Shown here piece after piece: positions 27,284-36,258 of a DNA stretch of 64,000 bases. Position 1 is the stretch's first letter. Every line of letters starts with the position of its first letter. The notes under the pieces were generated by a model. The model saw nothing but the letters and a program-made list of their open reading frames with translations, was not told the DNA's origin and made no database searches. Made by a program: the position numbers and the translations under genes. Location of the stretch: NCBI RefSeq assembly GCF_900188155.1, contig NZ_FZOG01000004.1:1-64000 (forward strand), in the 5' to 3' direction. Source of the stretch: Pseudomonas segetis. GTDB taxonomy: Bacteria; Pseudomonadota; Gammaproteobacteria; Pseudomonadales; Pseudomonadaceae.

Positions 27284-28453
27284 CTATAACTTGCCGTCCA
27301 GCGCCCGCAAGAACAATTGACTGTATTGCGCCGCGCTGAATGCAATGGGATTGGTGCCTGCCGAAGCATCAGCCTGGGCCATGCTGCCGACACGCTCGAT
27401 CTGGGTATCGTCGATACCAATCTCGACCAGGCTGTGCGGAATGCCCAGTTCCTCACGCAGCGCCAGCACCCAGTCAAGCACACCGTTGAACCCCTGCCCC
27501 GGCAAATCCAGGTAGCGTGCCAGCTTCTCCATCTGCGGCGCGATCTGGGCCTTGTTCGCCTGCAGCACATAGGGCATCAGCACCGCGTTTAGCAAGCCAT
27601 GGTGGGCGTCATACAGGGCGCCAAGCGGATGCGCCAGCGCATGCATGGCGCCAAGCCCACGTTGAAATGCCGTCGCGCCCATGCTCGAGGCCACCAGCAT
27701 CTGCAAACGCGCCTCGACATCATCGCCATGGGCAACCGCTCGCGGCAAAAACTGCTGCACCAGGCGCATGCCTTCGAGCGCAATACCTTCAGCCATTGGG
27801 TGAAACAAGGGTGAGCAATAGGCTTCAAGGTTGTGTGACAGCGCATCCATGCCCGTTGCGGCAGTGATCCTGGCGGGCAAGCCCAAGGTCAATTCCGGGT
27901 CGAGTATCACCACAGCCGGGAGCATTCGTGCGTGGAAAATGATCCGCTTGATATGAGCCTCGGCATCAGTGATCACCGAGGCACGCCCGACTTCGCTGCC
28001 CGTGCCGGCGGTGGTCGGTACCGCAACCACCGGCGCCATGCCGGCGACATTCACCCGGTTGCAGTTGTCGCCGATGTCTTCAAAGTCCCACAGCGGTCGG
28101 TCTTGCCCAACCATCAGTGCAATGGCTTTACCGGCATCCAAGGCCGAGCCACCGCCAAAGGCAATTACCCCGTCGTGCCCGCCGGCCTTGAACGCTGCAA
28201 CACCAGCCATGACATTGTCCCCGGTAGGGTTGCCTTTAATGGCCGAGAACACGCCGACATTGAGACCGCTGTCACGACACTGCGCCCTTGCGGCTTCAAT
28301 CATCGGCAATGCGGCGAGACCAGGGTCGGTCACTATCAGCGGTGCCTGCATCCCCAGGCTGCTGCAGGCCTGCGCCAATTCGGCGATACGCCCGACACCC
28401 ACTCGCATGGCAGTCGGATAGTTCCAGTTCATCCGGTACTGATCATGACTCAT
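27284..28453 (-). CDS. Iron-containing alcohol dehydrogenase
   Basis: This group III, NAD(P)-dependent alcohol dehydrogenase has 389 residues. It shows the nucleotide loop GGGSALD (100-106) and the four metal ligands expected from FucO-type enzymes: D203, H207, H271 and H285 (GMDALSHNLE, HALAHPLGALYDAHHG). It is the last gene of a six-gene operon, 7 bases after the aldehyde dehydrogenase gene. In context it may oxidise a hydroxyl, perhaps of a gamma-glutamylated amino alcohol, to the aldehyde used by that enzyme. The substrate is inferred only. Confidence 0.92.
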   Translation of the reverse strand: MSHDQYRMNWNYPTAMRVGVGRIAELAQACSSLGMQAPLIVTDPGLAALPMIEAARAQCRDSGLNVGVFSAIKGNPTGDNVMAGVAAFKAGGHDGVIAFGGGSALDAGKAIALMVGQDRPLWDFEDIGDNCNRVNVAGMAPVVAVPTTAGTGSEVGRASVITDAEAHIKRIIFHARMLPAVVILDPELTLGLPARITAATGMDALSHNLEAYCSPLFHPMAEGIALEGMRLVQQFLPRAVAHGDDVEARLQMLVASSMGATAFQRGLGAMHALAHPLGALYDAHHGLLNAVLMPYVLQANKAQIAPQMEKLARYLDLPGQGFNGVLDWVLALREELGIPHSLVEIGIDDTQIERVGSMAQADASAGTNPIAFSAAQYSQLFLRALDGKL

Positions 28454-28460
28454 ATCAACC

Positions 28461-29849
28461 TCACAATTCGGTTTTGAAGTGGAAGGATTTTGCCCGGGTC
28501 AGGTGCTCGAAGCCGACACTGGACAAGGTGCAGCCACGCCCTGAGTTTTTCACTCCGGTCCAGGCCAGCGCGGGGTCCAGATAATCACAGCGATTGAGAA
28601 ACACAGTGCCCGCCTGGACTTGATCGGCCAACGCCATTGCCCCGTCTATATCGCGACTGAAAATTGCCGCAGTCAAGCCAAACTCGCTGTCGTTCATCAG
28701 GGCCAGGGCTTCTTCATCATCCTTGACCTTCTGCACCCCCACCACCGGGCCAAAAGATTCCTCGGTCATCACCCGCATGCGGTGGTCGACATCGGTCAGC
28801 AGTTGCGGCGCCAGGTAAGCGGTGCCGCGTTTATCCATGGCAAAATCTGCCGGATCAATATGTGCAGTGGCGCCCTGACGCGTTGCCTCCTCGATTTGCC
28901 CACGAACAAAATCAGCGGCCTGGGGCTTTACCAAGGGGCCCAAGGTGGTTTCCGGGTCATCGGAACGGCCCAGCTTGTAGGTTTTGACCAACGCCACCGC
29001 CTGTTTGACGAAGTCCTCATACAGCGACTCATGCACATAAATGCGCTCGATCGCGCAACAGGATTGCCCTGAATTGAAAAAGGCCCCGTCGATGGTGGTT
29101 TCAACGGCATGGCTCAAGTCTGCATCGGCGCGCACATAAGCCGGGTCTTTCCCGCCCAGTTCCAGCCCGGTGCTGATAAAGCGCCCGGCTGCGGCACGCT
29201 CGACCATCTTCCCGCCCGGCACCGAACCGGTAAACGCCACGTGCTGCACGGCGGGAGCCTGTATCAACTTTTCTGTGTCTGCATGGCTCAGGTGCAAATA
29301 CTGGAAGACCCCTTTCGGCAGCCCGGCCTCATGGAATGCCGCCACCATGCGCTCAGAACACAGTGGCGTCTGCGCGGAATGTTTAAGCAATACCGTGTTA
29401 CCGGCCAACAATGCCGGGAGCACCGCATTTACAGAAGTGAGGTAAGGGTAATTCCAGGGTGCAATGACCAGCGCGACACCCAGCGGCTCACGACGGATAA
29501 ACCGAATGAAACCGGCTTTGTCGGGAAGCTGGATATCCGCCAATGCCTGCTCGGCGATATCGGCCATATAACTGGCGCGCTCGACAAAACCTTTGATTTC
29601 GCCAGCGGCGTAGCGAATTGGGCGGCCCATCATCCAGCACAACTCTTGCGCCAGCAGGCCTTCTTTAGCGCTAAAGATATCGATCGCCTTGCGGGCAATG
29701 GCGATTCGCTCGCTCAAGGGCGTCTGCTTCCAGTGCAGCTGGGCTTTGTCAGCCTGTGCCAAAGCCGCCTCTATTTCATGGGCTGTCGCCAGTTCCCGCT
29801 CGACATAGACCGAGCCATCAATCGGTGAAATACATTTCAAGCTAGCCAT
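28461..29849 (-). CDS. NAD(P)-dependent aldehyde dehydrogenase
   Basis: This 462-residue ALDH-superfamily enzyme starts at ATG 29849 (MASLKCISPID) after GGAG. The catalytic residues are intact: N133 (PWNYPY), E230 (LELGGKDP) and C264 (NSGQSC). It resembles succinate-semialdehyde or gamma-glutamyl-aldehyde type dehydrogenases; the substrate is not readable from sequence. It lies between the glutamine-synthetase-like gene (51 bp upstream) and the Fe-alcohol dehydrogenase, as expected for successive ligation and oxidation steps. Confidence 0.93.
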   Translation of the reverse strand: MASLKCISPIDGSVYVERELATAHEIEAALAQADKAQLHWKQTPLSERIAIARKAIDIFSAKEGLLAQELCWMMGRPIRYAAGEIKGFVERASYMADIAEQALADIQLPDKAGFIRFIRREPLGVALVIAPWNYPYLTSVNAVLPALLAGNTVLLKHSAQTPLCSERMVAAFHEAGLPKGVFQYLHLSHADTEKLIQAPAVQHVAFTGSVPGGKMVERAAAGRFISTGLELGGKDPAYVRADADLSHAVETTIDGAFFNSGQSCCAIERIYVHESLYEDFVKQAVALVKTYKLGRSDDPETTLGPLVKPQAADFVRGQIEEATRQGATAHIDPADFAMDKRGTAYLAPQLLTDVDHRMRVMTEESFGPVVGVQKVKDDEEALALMNDSEFGLTAAIFSRDIDGAMALADQVQAGTVFLNRCDYLDPALAWTGVKNSGRGCTLSSVGFEHLTRAKSFHFKTEL

Positions 29850-29900
29850 AAAACACTCCAAAAAGAGGATTCTTAGCGACGGGACGTTGACCCAACGGCC

Positions 29901-31274
29901 CTAGATAATTTCAAAGTAGCGCTCCAGCTCCCAATCACTGACATGGCGGCGGTATTCACGCTCTTCCCACTCGCGACTCGCCGCAAAGTGCTCGACAAAA
30001 GCATCGCCAAACATCTCCCGGGCGGCGCTTGAAGCTCTTAACCGCTGAGCGGCGTCCCACAAGGTGCGTGGCAGGGCCAAATGCTCGGGATGCTTCTGTT
30101 CGTAGGCGTTACCCACGATGGGCTCGGTCGGCTGCCACTTTTGCATCACACCATACAGGCCCGATGCCAATGCCACGGATAACGCCAGATAAGGATTGGC
30201 GTCCGCCGCGCCGAGGCGGTACTCCTGGCGCTGCGACTTGTCGCTGCCGGGAATGACCCGCAGCGCAGCCGTACGATTCTCGACCCCCCAGGTCGCATCG
30301 GTCGGCGCCCAGAAACCCGGGATCATGCGCCGATAGCTATTGAGCGTAGGCGCGACCATGCACAAGAACTCCGGCATCAAGCGCTGTTGGCCTGCCAGGA
30401 AGTGGCGTTGCACTTCGCTCATGTTGTGCGCTTGGCTCGGGTCGAAAAAGGCCGACTTGCCATTGCTGCGATTACGCAGCGAAACATGGATATGCCCACT
30501 CTGCCCTGGATATTTCCCCGACCACTTGGCCATGAAAGTCGCCATCAAGCCATTACGCTGGGCCAACACTTTCATAAAGGTCTTGAACAGCGCGCCCTTG
30601 TCGGCAGCGTCGGCGGCGTGGTCATAGGCAATTGCGGCCTCAAGCACGCCGGGCCCGGTTTCTGTGTGCAGGCCTTCGATGGGGAAATCCATGATTTCCG
30701 ACATTTCGAGAATCTGATGGTAAAGCTCGGCGTGCACCGAATTGCGAACCATCGAATAGCCAAACCAGTCCGGGGTGAAGGGTTTGAGGTTGCGGTAGCC
30801 CTTTTCGCGCACCGACTCGGGTGTTTCATCAAACATGAAAAACTCGTATTCCAGTGCTGCAAATGGGTCATAGCCCATGTCCTGGCAACGCTGGATAACC
30901 TTGCGCAAAGTACCGCGCGGGCAGACCGCTTCAGCTTGCTGGTCAAACTCGGCAAGGAACAACAGCATGCCGTTCTCGAACGGAATATCGCGGCAGGTCT
31001 GCGGCAGGATCCGCACCGGCGCATCGGGGTAACCCGTATGCCAGCCGGTGTAGCTGGCATTGTCGTAGAGCTGGTCTTTGACATCCCAGCCGAGCACCAC
31101 ATCGCAGAATGCAAAACCATGCTCCAGCGATGAGTAGAATTTGCTGCGGCTCATGTATTTACCGCGCATGACGCCGTCGTTATCGAACAGACCGACTTTG
31201 ATATGACTCAGGTTTCGCTCCTCGATAATGCGCTTGGCATCCTCGATGGTTTTCACATCCCGCGGATTGAGCAT
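29901..31274 (-). CDS. Glutamine-synthetase-like gamma-glutamyl ligase
   Basis: This 457-residue member of the GlnA/PuuA superfamily has the N-terminal beta-grasp (KVGLFDNDGVMRGKYMSRSKF), the metal/glutamate site ALEYEFFMFDE (about 140-150), GQSGHIHVSL and the C-terminal NPYLALSVALASGLYG. Co-location with an alcohol and an aldehyde dehydrogenase and a TRAP importer argues against housekeeping glutamine synthesis. It favours gamma-glutamylation of an amine, as by PuuA (putrescine), IpuC (isopropylamine) or GlnA4 (ethanolamine). ATG 31274 follows AGGGGG. Which amine is used is unknown. Confidence 0.88.
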   Translation of the reverse strand: MLNPRDVKTIEDAKRIIEERNLSHIKVGLFDNDGVMRGKYMSRSKFYSSLEHGFAFCDVVLGWDVKDQLYDNASYTGWHTGYPDAPVRILPQTCRDIPFENGMLLFLAEFDQQAEAVCPRGTLRKVIQRCQDMGYDPFAALEYEFFMFDETPESVREKGYRNLKPFTPDWFGYSMVRNSVHAELYHQILEMSEIMDFPIEGLHTETGPGVLEAAIAYDHAADAADKGALFKTFMKVLAQRNGLMATFMAKWSGKYPGQSGHIHVSLRNRSNGKSAFFDPSQAHNMSEVQRHFLAGQQRLMPEFLCMVAPTLNSYRRMIPGFWAPTDATWGVENRTAALRVIPGSDKSQRQEYRLGAADANPYLALSVALASGLYGVMQKWQPTEPIVGNAYEQKHPEHLALPRTLWDAAQRLRASSAAREMFGDAFVEHFAASREWEEREYRRHVSDWELERYFEII

Positions 31275-31493
31275 GATGCCCCCTGTCTAATTGTTATGAC
31301 CGACATCCCTGTCGATTTAGCGAACACATGAACTGGATGGATGATGGATTGCTTTGCCTGGAATCGCTGAAAAGGAGTATTCCAAGCAGCGCGTCAACAC
31401 ACTGATAGCTGGTGCAGTGGTTTTTCAGCGCTTCCCTGAACGCACAACGCCCGAGCCCGCTCGATCTCAGGCTCAGGCGTACCGGCCAAACGG

Positions 31494-32543
31494 TTATCGA
31501 TACGGCGAACCGGCCTTGGCCATCAGTGCGTTGTATTTTTTGAATATCTCGACCACCTTGGCGCAGCGCGGGCTGGTCTTGGCAATTTCATCCCAGAACA
31601 CTTGGGCTTCGTCTTCGACCTTTTTCCACTGTTCAGGTGGAATGCTGGTCAATTGCAACTTGCTGCCCTCGACACGCAACTGCGCCTCGCCGCCCCAATA
31701 CCAGTGCTGGCGGTAGTAGTTTGAGCTGTCCATGCACAGTTTGAACAAGGTCTGCAGATGCTCCGGCACCTCGGCCCATTTTTCTGAATTAGCAAAGTAG
31801 GAACCGCACCAGGCGCCCGAAATATTATTGGTCAGGAAGTACTTGGTGACGTTGGCCCAGCCGACGGTGTAGTCCTCGGTGATGCCTGACCAGGCGATGC
31901 CATCGAGCTCGCCGGTTTGCACTGCCACCTCGACATCCTCCCAAGGCAGCGTTACCGGAATCACGCCAAAACGTGCAAGGAACTTGCCTGCGGTTGGAAA
32001 GGTGAAAATGCGCTTGCCCTTGAGATCATCAAGGCTCTTGATCGGTTCAACAGTGGCGAAGTTGCACGGGTCCCATGCACCAGCGCCGAGCCAGGTCACG
32101 CCCTCCACCTCACCGTAGGCTTCCTCCCAGATTTCCTTGAGGCCGTACTGCTCGAACAACACCGGCACATCCAGGCTGTAGCGCGTTGCAAAGGGAAAGT
32201 AACCGCCAAACACCGCAACATCGACCGGTGCTGCAATTGAGTCATCATCGCTTTGCACCGCATCGATGGTGCCGCGCTGCATGGCGCGAAACAGCTCCCC
32301 TGTCGGGACCAGTTGATCAGCAAAATACAGCTGAATTTCCATCTGGCCATTGGCTGCTTTATTGAAGGCGTCGATGGACGGCTTGATAACGTGCTCGGCC
32401 AGTGCGGGGCCTGCGTAGGTTTGCAATCGCCAGGTGATTTTTTTCGGTTCGGCCGCGTAAATATGCGCCGAACCCAATGCCGTGGCGCCAACTGCGCCGG
32501 TAGTCACCGCAGCGGTCTTCAGAAAATCGCGTCTCGTACTCAT
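31494..32543 (-). CDS. TRAP transporter substrate-binding protein (DctP family)
   Basis: This periplasmic solute receptor of a TRAP system has 349 residues from ATG 32543 (MSTRRDFLK) after GGAGAG. The signal carries a twin-arginine motif (STRRDFLKTAA) with cleavage near SAHIYA, unusual but known among TRAP receptors. The body shows the DctP pattern, including an organic-anion-binding arginine region. The gene lies between dctM (239 bp upstream) and the ligase gene, suggesting its ligand is the carboxylated or amine substrate of the operon's pathway. Confidence 0.9.
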   Translation of the reverse strand: MSTRRDFLKTAAVTTGAVGATALGSAHIYAAEPKKITWRLQTYAGPALAEHVIKPSIDAFNKAANGQMEIQLYFADQLVPTGELFRAMQRGTIDAVQSDDDSIAAPVDVAVFGGYFPFATRYSLDVPVLFEQYGLKEIWEEAYGEVEGVTWLGAGAWDPCNFATVEPIKSLDDLKGKRIFTFPTAGKFLARFGVIPVTLPWEDVEVAVQTGELDGIAWSGITEDYTVGWANVTKYFLTNNISGAWCGSYFANSEKWAEVPEHLQTLFKLCMDSSNYYRQHWYWGGEAQLRVEGSKLQLTSIPPEQWKKVEDEAQVFWDEIAKTSPRCAKVVEIFKKYNALMAKAGSPYR

Positions 32544-32781
32544 GCTGTGCTCTCCATAGTGTCGATTCAGATGCAATACAACCGCAGATTGGCGTCCACT
32601 CTTAAACAACCTCTGACCACTGCATCAGCTAGCGCCCAACTGACGAGCCGCTTACAACAGACCCTTTGCCAGGGTTTTCAGAGATTCCCTTCGGTGGACA
32701 CGCTTTATAAGGCTGGCGATCACTCGCTAACCTGGCTGTGCGCACAACTGAACAACGCGCACGGTTTATCTGACACGGTCC

Positions 32782-34107
32782 TCAACGCGCGTAATGCCAT
32801 TGCGGCAGCCACAAGGCTATTTGCGGGAACACCATCACCAGGATCAGCGCCAGCATCATGATCAACACGAACGGAGTCACGGAGACATAGATGTCACGCA
32901 AGGTGATTTCAGGCGGCGCCATGGCCCGCATCAGAAACAGGTTGTAGCCAAAAGGTGGCGTCATATAGGCGATCTGGCAGGTGATGGTATAGAGCACGCC
33001 ATACCAGACCAGATCAAAGCCCAAGGCTCCCACCAATGGCACATATAACGGCGCAACGATCACCAGCATCGCCGTGTCGTCGAGAAACATGCCCATGAGG
33101 ATGAACGAGACCTGCATCATGATCAGCACTTGCCAAGGACTGAGGTCCATGCGGTCGATAAAGAAGCTCTCAATCGCCTTGACCGCGCCCAGGCCATCGA
33201 ATACGGCGCCAAAGCACAGTGCGGCAAGAATGATCCACATGAACATGCAGCTAATCGCCAGGGTTTTTCGCAGCGTTTCTTCCATCACCACCCGATTCAG
33301 GCGGCGCTTGAACAGTGCCGCCAGGGTTGCAGCCGCTGCGCCCACGGCAGAGCTTTCGACCAGGCTGGTGATGCCCATCAGGAATAGACCGGTCATGCTG
33401 AAAAAGATGAAAAGCGGCACTATCCCGGCTTGCAGCAAGCGAATTTTCTGGCCCCAGGTAATCTCCTTGCGCTCCTCGGCGCTGAGCGCTGGCCCGAGGT
33501 CTGGTTGTAGGCGACAACGAATCGCGATGTACAACACAAACAACCCGGCCATCAGCAAGCCAGGAAATACGCCTGCCAGCCAGAGCTGGCCAACGGGTTG
33601 GCGGGCAATCATGCCGTAGAGCACCAGCACCACGCTTGGCGGAATCAAAATACCTAATGAACTGCCCGCCTGGATAACGCCGGTGACCATGATCTTGTCG
33701 TAGCCCCGGCGCAGCAATTCAGGCAGCGCGATGCTTGCACCAATCGCCATTCCGGCAACACTCAAGCCATTCATGGCCGAAATCGCCACCATCAGGGCGA
33801 TGGTGCCAATCGCCAGGCCACCATTGAGCGGCCCCATCCACACATGGAACATGCGGTACAGGTCATCCGCCAAGCCAGACTCGGAAAGCATGTAGCCCAT
33901 GAACACGAACAGCGGCAAGGTCAATAACGGGTACCACTTCATCAGCTTCATGGCAGCGCTGAACGCCACCTCCGAGCCGCCATCGCCCCACAACATCAAG
34001 GCGGCCACAACAGCGACGAAGCCAATGGCGCCAAATACGCGTTTACCGGTCAGGAGAAGCAACATCATTGAAGAAAACATCAGCAAGGCGATGAGTTCAT
34101 ACCCCAT
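32782..34107 (-). CDS. TRAP transporter large permease (DctM family)
   Basis: This 441-residue inner-membrane protein has about 12 hydrophobic helices, the sodium-coupled transport subunit of the TRAP system. ATG 34107 (MGYELIALL) overlaps the dctQ stop by one base (TAATG). Family signatures are SAMNGLSVAGMAIGAS, GILIPPSVVLVLYG and FLDDTAMLVIVAPLYVPL. Translational coupling with dctQ supports a complex of the two. Confidence 0.93.
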   Translation of the reverse strand: MGYELIALLMFSSMMLLLLTGKRVFGAIGFVAVVAALMLWGDGGSEVAFSAAMKLMKWYPLLTLPLFVFMGYMLSESGLADDLYRMFHVWMGPLNGGLAIGTIALMVAISAMNGLSVAGMAIGASIALPELLRRGYDKIMVTGVIQAGSSLGILIPPSVVLVLYGMIARQPVGQLWLAGVFPGLLMAGLFVLYIAIRCRLQPDLGPALSAEERKEITWGQKIRLLQAGIVPLFIFFSMTGLFLMGITSLVESSAVGAAAATLAALFKRRLNRVVMEETLRKTLAISCMFMWIILAALCFGAVFDGLGAVKAIESFFIDRMDLSPWQVLIMMQVSFILMGMFLDDTAMLVIVAPLYVPLVGALGFDLVWYGVLYTITCQIAYMTPPFGYNLFLMRAMAPPEITLRDIYVSVTPFVLIMMLALILVMVFPQIALWLPQWHYAR

Positions 34108-34613
34108 TACAAGGTCTCCCCACGCGCTGCAGCGACATCTTTGAAAAAGGTGGCGATTGCCTGGAGCAGCATCAGAAAGATGCCAATGCACATGACGATC
34201 TTGATCGGCGCCATATATGGCGACCAGGCCGAGTAGCTGGTCTCGCTGTATTCAAGGGCGTACTGGGTTGACGAAATGCCGCCATACAGCAAGAACACCA
34301 GATAGAAGATCAGCAAAACCACGGTGAATGCATCAACCAGCGCCCGCGTGGTGGGCGACCAGCGACTGTAGATAAGGTCCATGCGCACATGTGCATCAAG
34401 CTGCATCGAGTAGGCGCCGCCCAACAGAAAATAGGCCACCATCAAGAATTGCGCGCTCTCCAGCGTCCATATGGAGGGCTGGAAAAAGGTTTTGCTGATT
34501 GATGAGTACAACAAGACGCCCAGCATGGCGAAGATCAAGTACATTGCGAATCGGCCTACCAGCCGGTTGATCTTCTCCACTCCCCGCACAAAGCCACAGA
34601 TAAGCCTACGCAT
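34107..34613 (-). CDS. TRAP transporter small permease (DctQ family)
   Basis: This 168-residue protein has four predicted membrane helices, the small subunit of the TRAP transporter. The DctQ pattern is visible in FMVAYFLLGGAYSMQLDAHVRMDL. It is the first gene of the dctQMP-ligase-ALDH-ADH operon, and the promoter should lie in 34614-34811, where I could not pick a clear one. Confidence 0.9.
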   Translation of the reverse strand: MRRLICGFVRGVEKINRLVGRFAMYLIFAMLGVLLYSSISKTFFQPSIWTLESAQFLMVAYFLLGGAYSMQLDAHVRMDLIYSRWSPTTRALVDAFTVVLLIFYLVFLLYGGISSTQYALEYSETSYSAWSPYMAPIKIVMCIGIFLMLLQAIATFFKDVAAARGETL

Positions 34614-34811
34614 GGCGATCCCTGCTTTCTGATAGTTATTTAGTCAGACTAGTCGAAGATCAAATAAAACCAACTCCGGCCGCTTTATGCCCCCAGCAGC
34701 CTGGAATATCCTCGGCACGCCTCTCGCGCCGGGCACAACTGAATAATTCACCCTAGGATTGAATATAGACGCGAATGCCGCTTGGCGGATGACTCCAGCC
34801 TGGTGGGAACT

Positions 34812-35702
34812 TCACAAGCCAGCGTCGCGCAGGCGCTGTGCATGCTCCACATAGAGTCGCACAGGGTCCGCCCCCTTACCGACAAGGCCGAAGGTCTGGT
34901 TGATGATGTCGAAGTGATCAAGCGGATAATCATCGCCAATCACCTTGCCCAGATGCGAGCTGTAGCGTCCGACCATGCCGTCACACTGGCCGGCTTCGCG
35001 GCGAAAGGTCCTGGCAAATATTCGACACACCAGGTTGGGCCCATCAACCCGGTTGCCACCACGATTGGTGATCCCCGGCTGCAGAGTCCCGGACCACGAA
35101 TAGTAGCGAACGCCATTGACCTCGCCAGCGCCTTCGCCACCCCAATGTTCGGGCAAGCCTTGTGGGTACTTGCGATTAAACGCCGCAACCCCTTCGCTGG
35201 TGAGTGAGCCGTGTGCAGCCGAAATATCAACAGGCAAAGGCGGGCCTTTGTATCCGAGTTCAAGCCAGGCCATGACCCGCGCAAAACCAGCCAGCAGCAA
35301 CCTCAGCCCTTTCTCGGCAAGACTGCCACTGGCGGCTTTGCGGGCCAGAAAATCAGCGAGTTCCGAACCATGATTGGGCCCTGCGATCGAAGTCACTGAG
35401 GCAACCCACTGTGGCTGCAATGCTGCCGCGTAGCGTGCAGTCAACGCACCTTGGCTATGCCCCAGCAGATGCACCTTCTCGGCACCGGTTTTGGCCAGCA
35501 CATCACGGATATGCACCAGAAGTTGTTCACCACGTACCTCGCTGGAATTAAGCGGCGAAACCTGGATGGCAAAGACCTTGGCGCCGCTCTTGCGCAATGC
35601 CCCGACAATCCCATACCAATAGGGATATCCCAGCAGACTCACATACCCCAACATGCCAGGTACCAATATCAAGGGGTAGCGCACAGCCGCTGCATCACTC
35701 AT
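34812..35702 (-). CDS. Alpha/beta-hydrolase lipase, LipA-like, without signal peptide
   Basis: This family I.1-type triacylglycerol lipase homologue has 296 residues from ATG 35702 (MSDAAAVRYP). It has the oxyanion segment LILVPGMLGY, the nucleophile elbow GHSQGAL, an acid candidate in QCDGMVGRYSSHLG and the histidine in DDYPLDHFD, all matching P. aeruginosa LipA order. Two differences stand out: no secretion signal follows the chosen start, and the cysteine that forms LipA's disulfide with the GTCSS Cys is missing (EHWGGEGAG region). No lipase foldase gene is adjacent. An upstream in-frame extension of 40 codons does not look like a signal either. Confidence 0.82.
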   Translation of the reverse strand: MSDAAAVRYPLILVPGMLGYVSLLGYPYWYGIVGALRKSGAKVFAIQVSPLNSSEVRGEQLLVHIRDVLAKTGAEKVHLLGHSQGALTARYAAALQPQWVASVTSIAGPNHGSELADFLARKAASGSLAEKGLRLLLAGFARVMAWLELGYKGPPLPVDISAAHGSLTSEGVAAFNRKYPQGLPEHWGGEGAGEVNGVRYYSWSGTLQPGITNRGGNRVDGPNLVCRIFARTFRREAGQCDGMVGRYSSHLGKVIGDDYPLDHFDIINQTFGLVGKGADPVRLYVEHAQRLRDAGL

Positions 35703-36005
35703 CACCTGACGTCCTTGTTTGCACTGGGTTGAAAGACTCGCGGACCAAAGCCGCGCACTGGCTGTAACTGGGTACACTGCACAAGCACTTTTCGCTGAGA
35801 ACTTAACAACGAACGTGCCCACCCAGCCTGATGCTGTAGCTTAGCCGCCCCTGGAAAAACAGCACCTCACAAGGACTTCAGGCGTTGCCAGCAGTCACCA
35901 TCAGCGCAGTCGATGAATACTATTAAAGCGCTCAAGTTCTTATTTTTTGCCACATCTCTAGTATTGACTCCCGTAAGCATCACAACCCAATTCGAGGAGT
36001 CAGTC
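35703..36005. other. Lipase-small secreted protein intergenic region
   Basis: This 303-bp region separates divergent genes and no gene is supported in it. A possible -10 (TACTAT, about 35929) precedes the plus-strand gene, but no clear -35 was picked. The frame of the plus-strand gene is open upstream to 35913; its signal peptide and strong Shine-Dalgarno fix the start at 36006 instead. Confidence 0.4.
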
Positions 36006-36236
36006 ATGAAAAGCAAAGTCGCCATCAGCTTGGTCCTGAGCCTATTCGCCGCACAGGCATTCGCGCTGCCCAGCTTCAGCCCACAGCCATTGTTGAGTGA
36101 ACTTAAAGGCAGCCAGGAACGAATCGAAGTTCTGGAGCCTTTGGCTGAAAATGGTTCGTCGCGCACCCCAGGCGCACAATTTCGTGTCGCCGAGGGTGGT
36201 GCCCAGCGCACCCTGGATGCCCGCACAACTGGCTAA
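36006..36236 (+). CDS. Small secreted protein, 76 residues
   Basis: I do not assign a function. A classical signal peptide (MKSKVAISLVLSLFAAQAFA, cleavage after residue 20) leaves a mature peptide of about 56 residues without cysteines, with SQERIEVLEPLAENGSSRTP and ending QRTLDARTTG. GAGGAG precedes the ATG with good spacing, so it is clearly a translated gene. It is likely periplasmic. It ends just before the convergent AEC transporter gene. Confidence 0.75.
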   Translation: MKSKVAISLVLSLFAAQAFALPSFSPQPLLSELKGSQERIEVLEPLAENGSSRTPGAQFRVAEGGAQRTLDARTTG

Positions 36237-36258
36237 GATCGTGCGATAAGGCGAACCA

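Noticed and set aside
34700..34760. A GG-N10-GC sigma-54 promoter for the TRAP operon
   Set aside because: The only match (near GGCACGCCTCTCGC) is on the plus strand, while dctQ reads on the minus strand, and its -12 element is poor.
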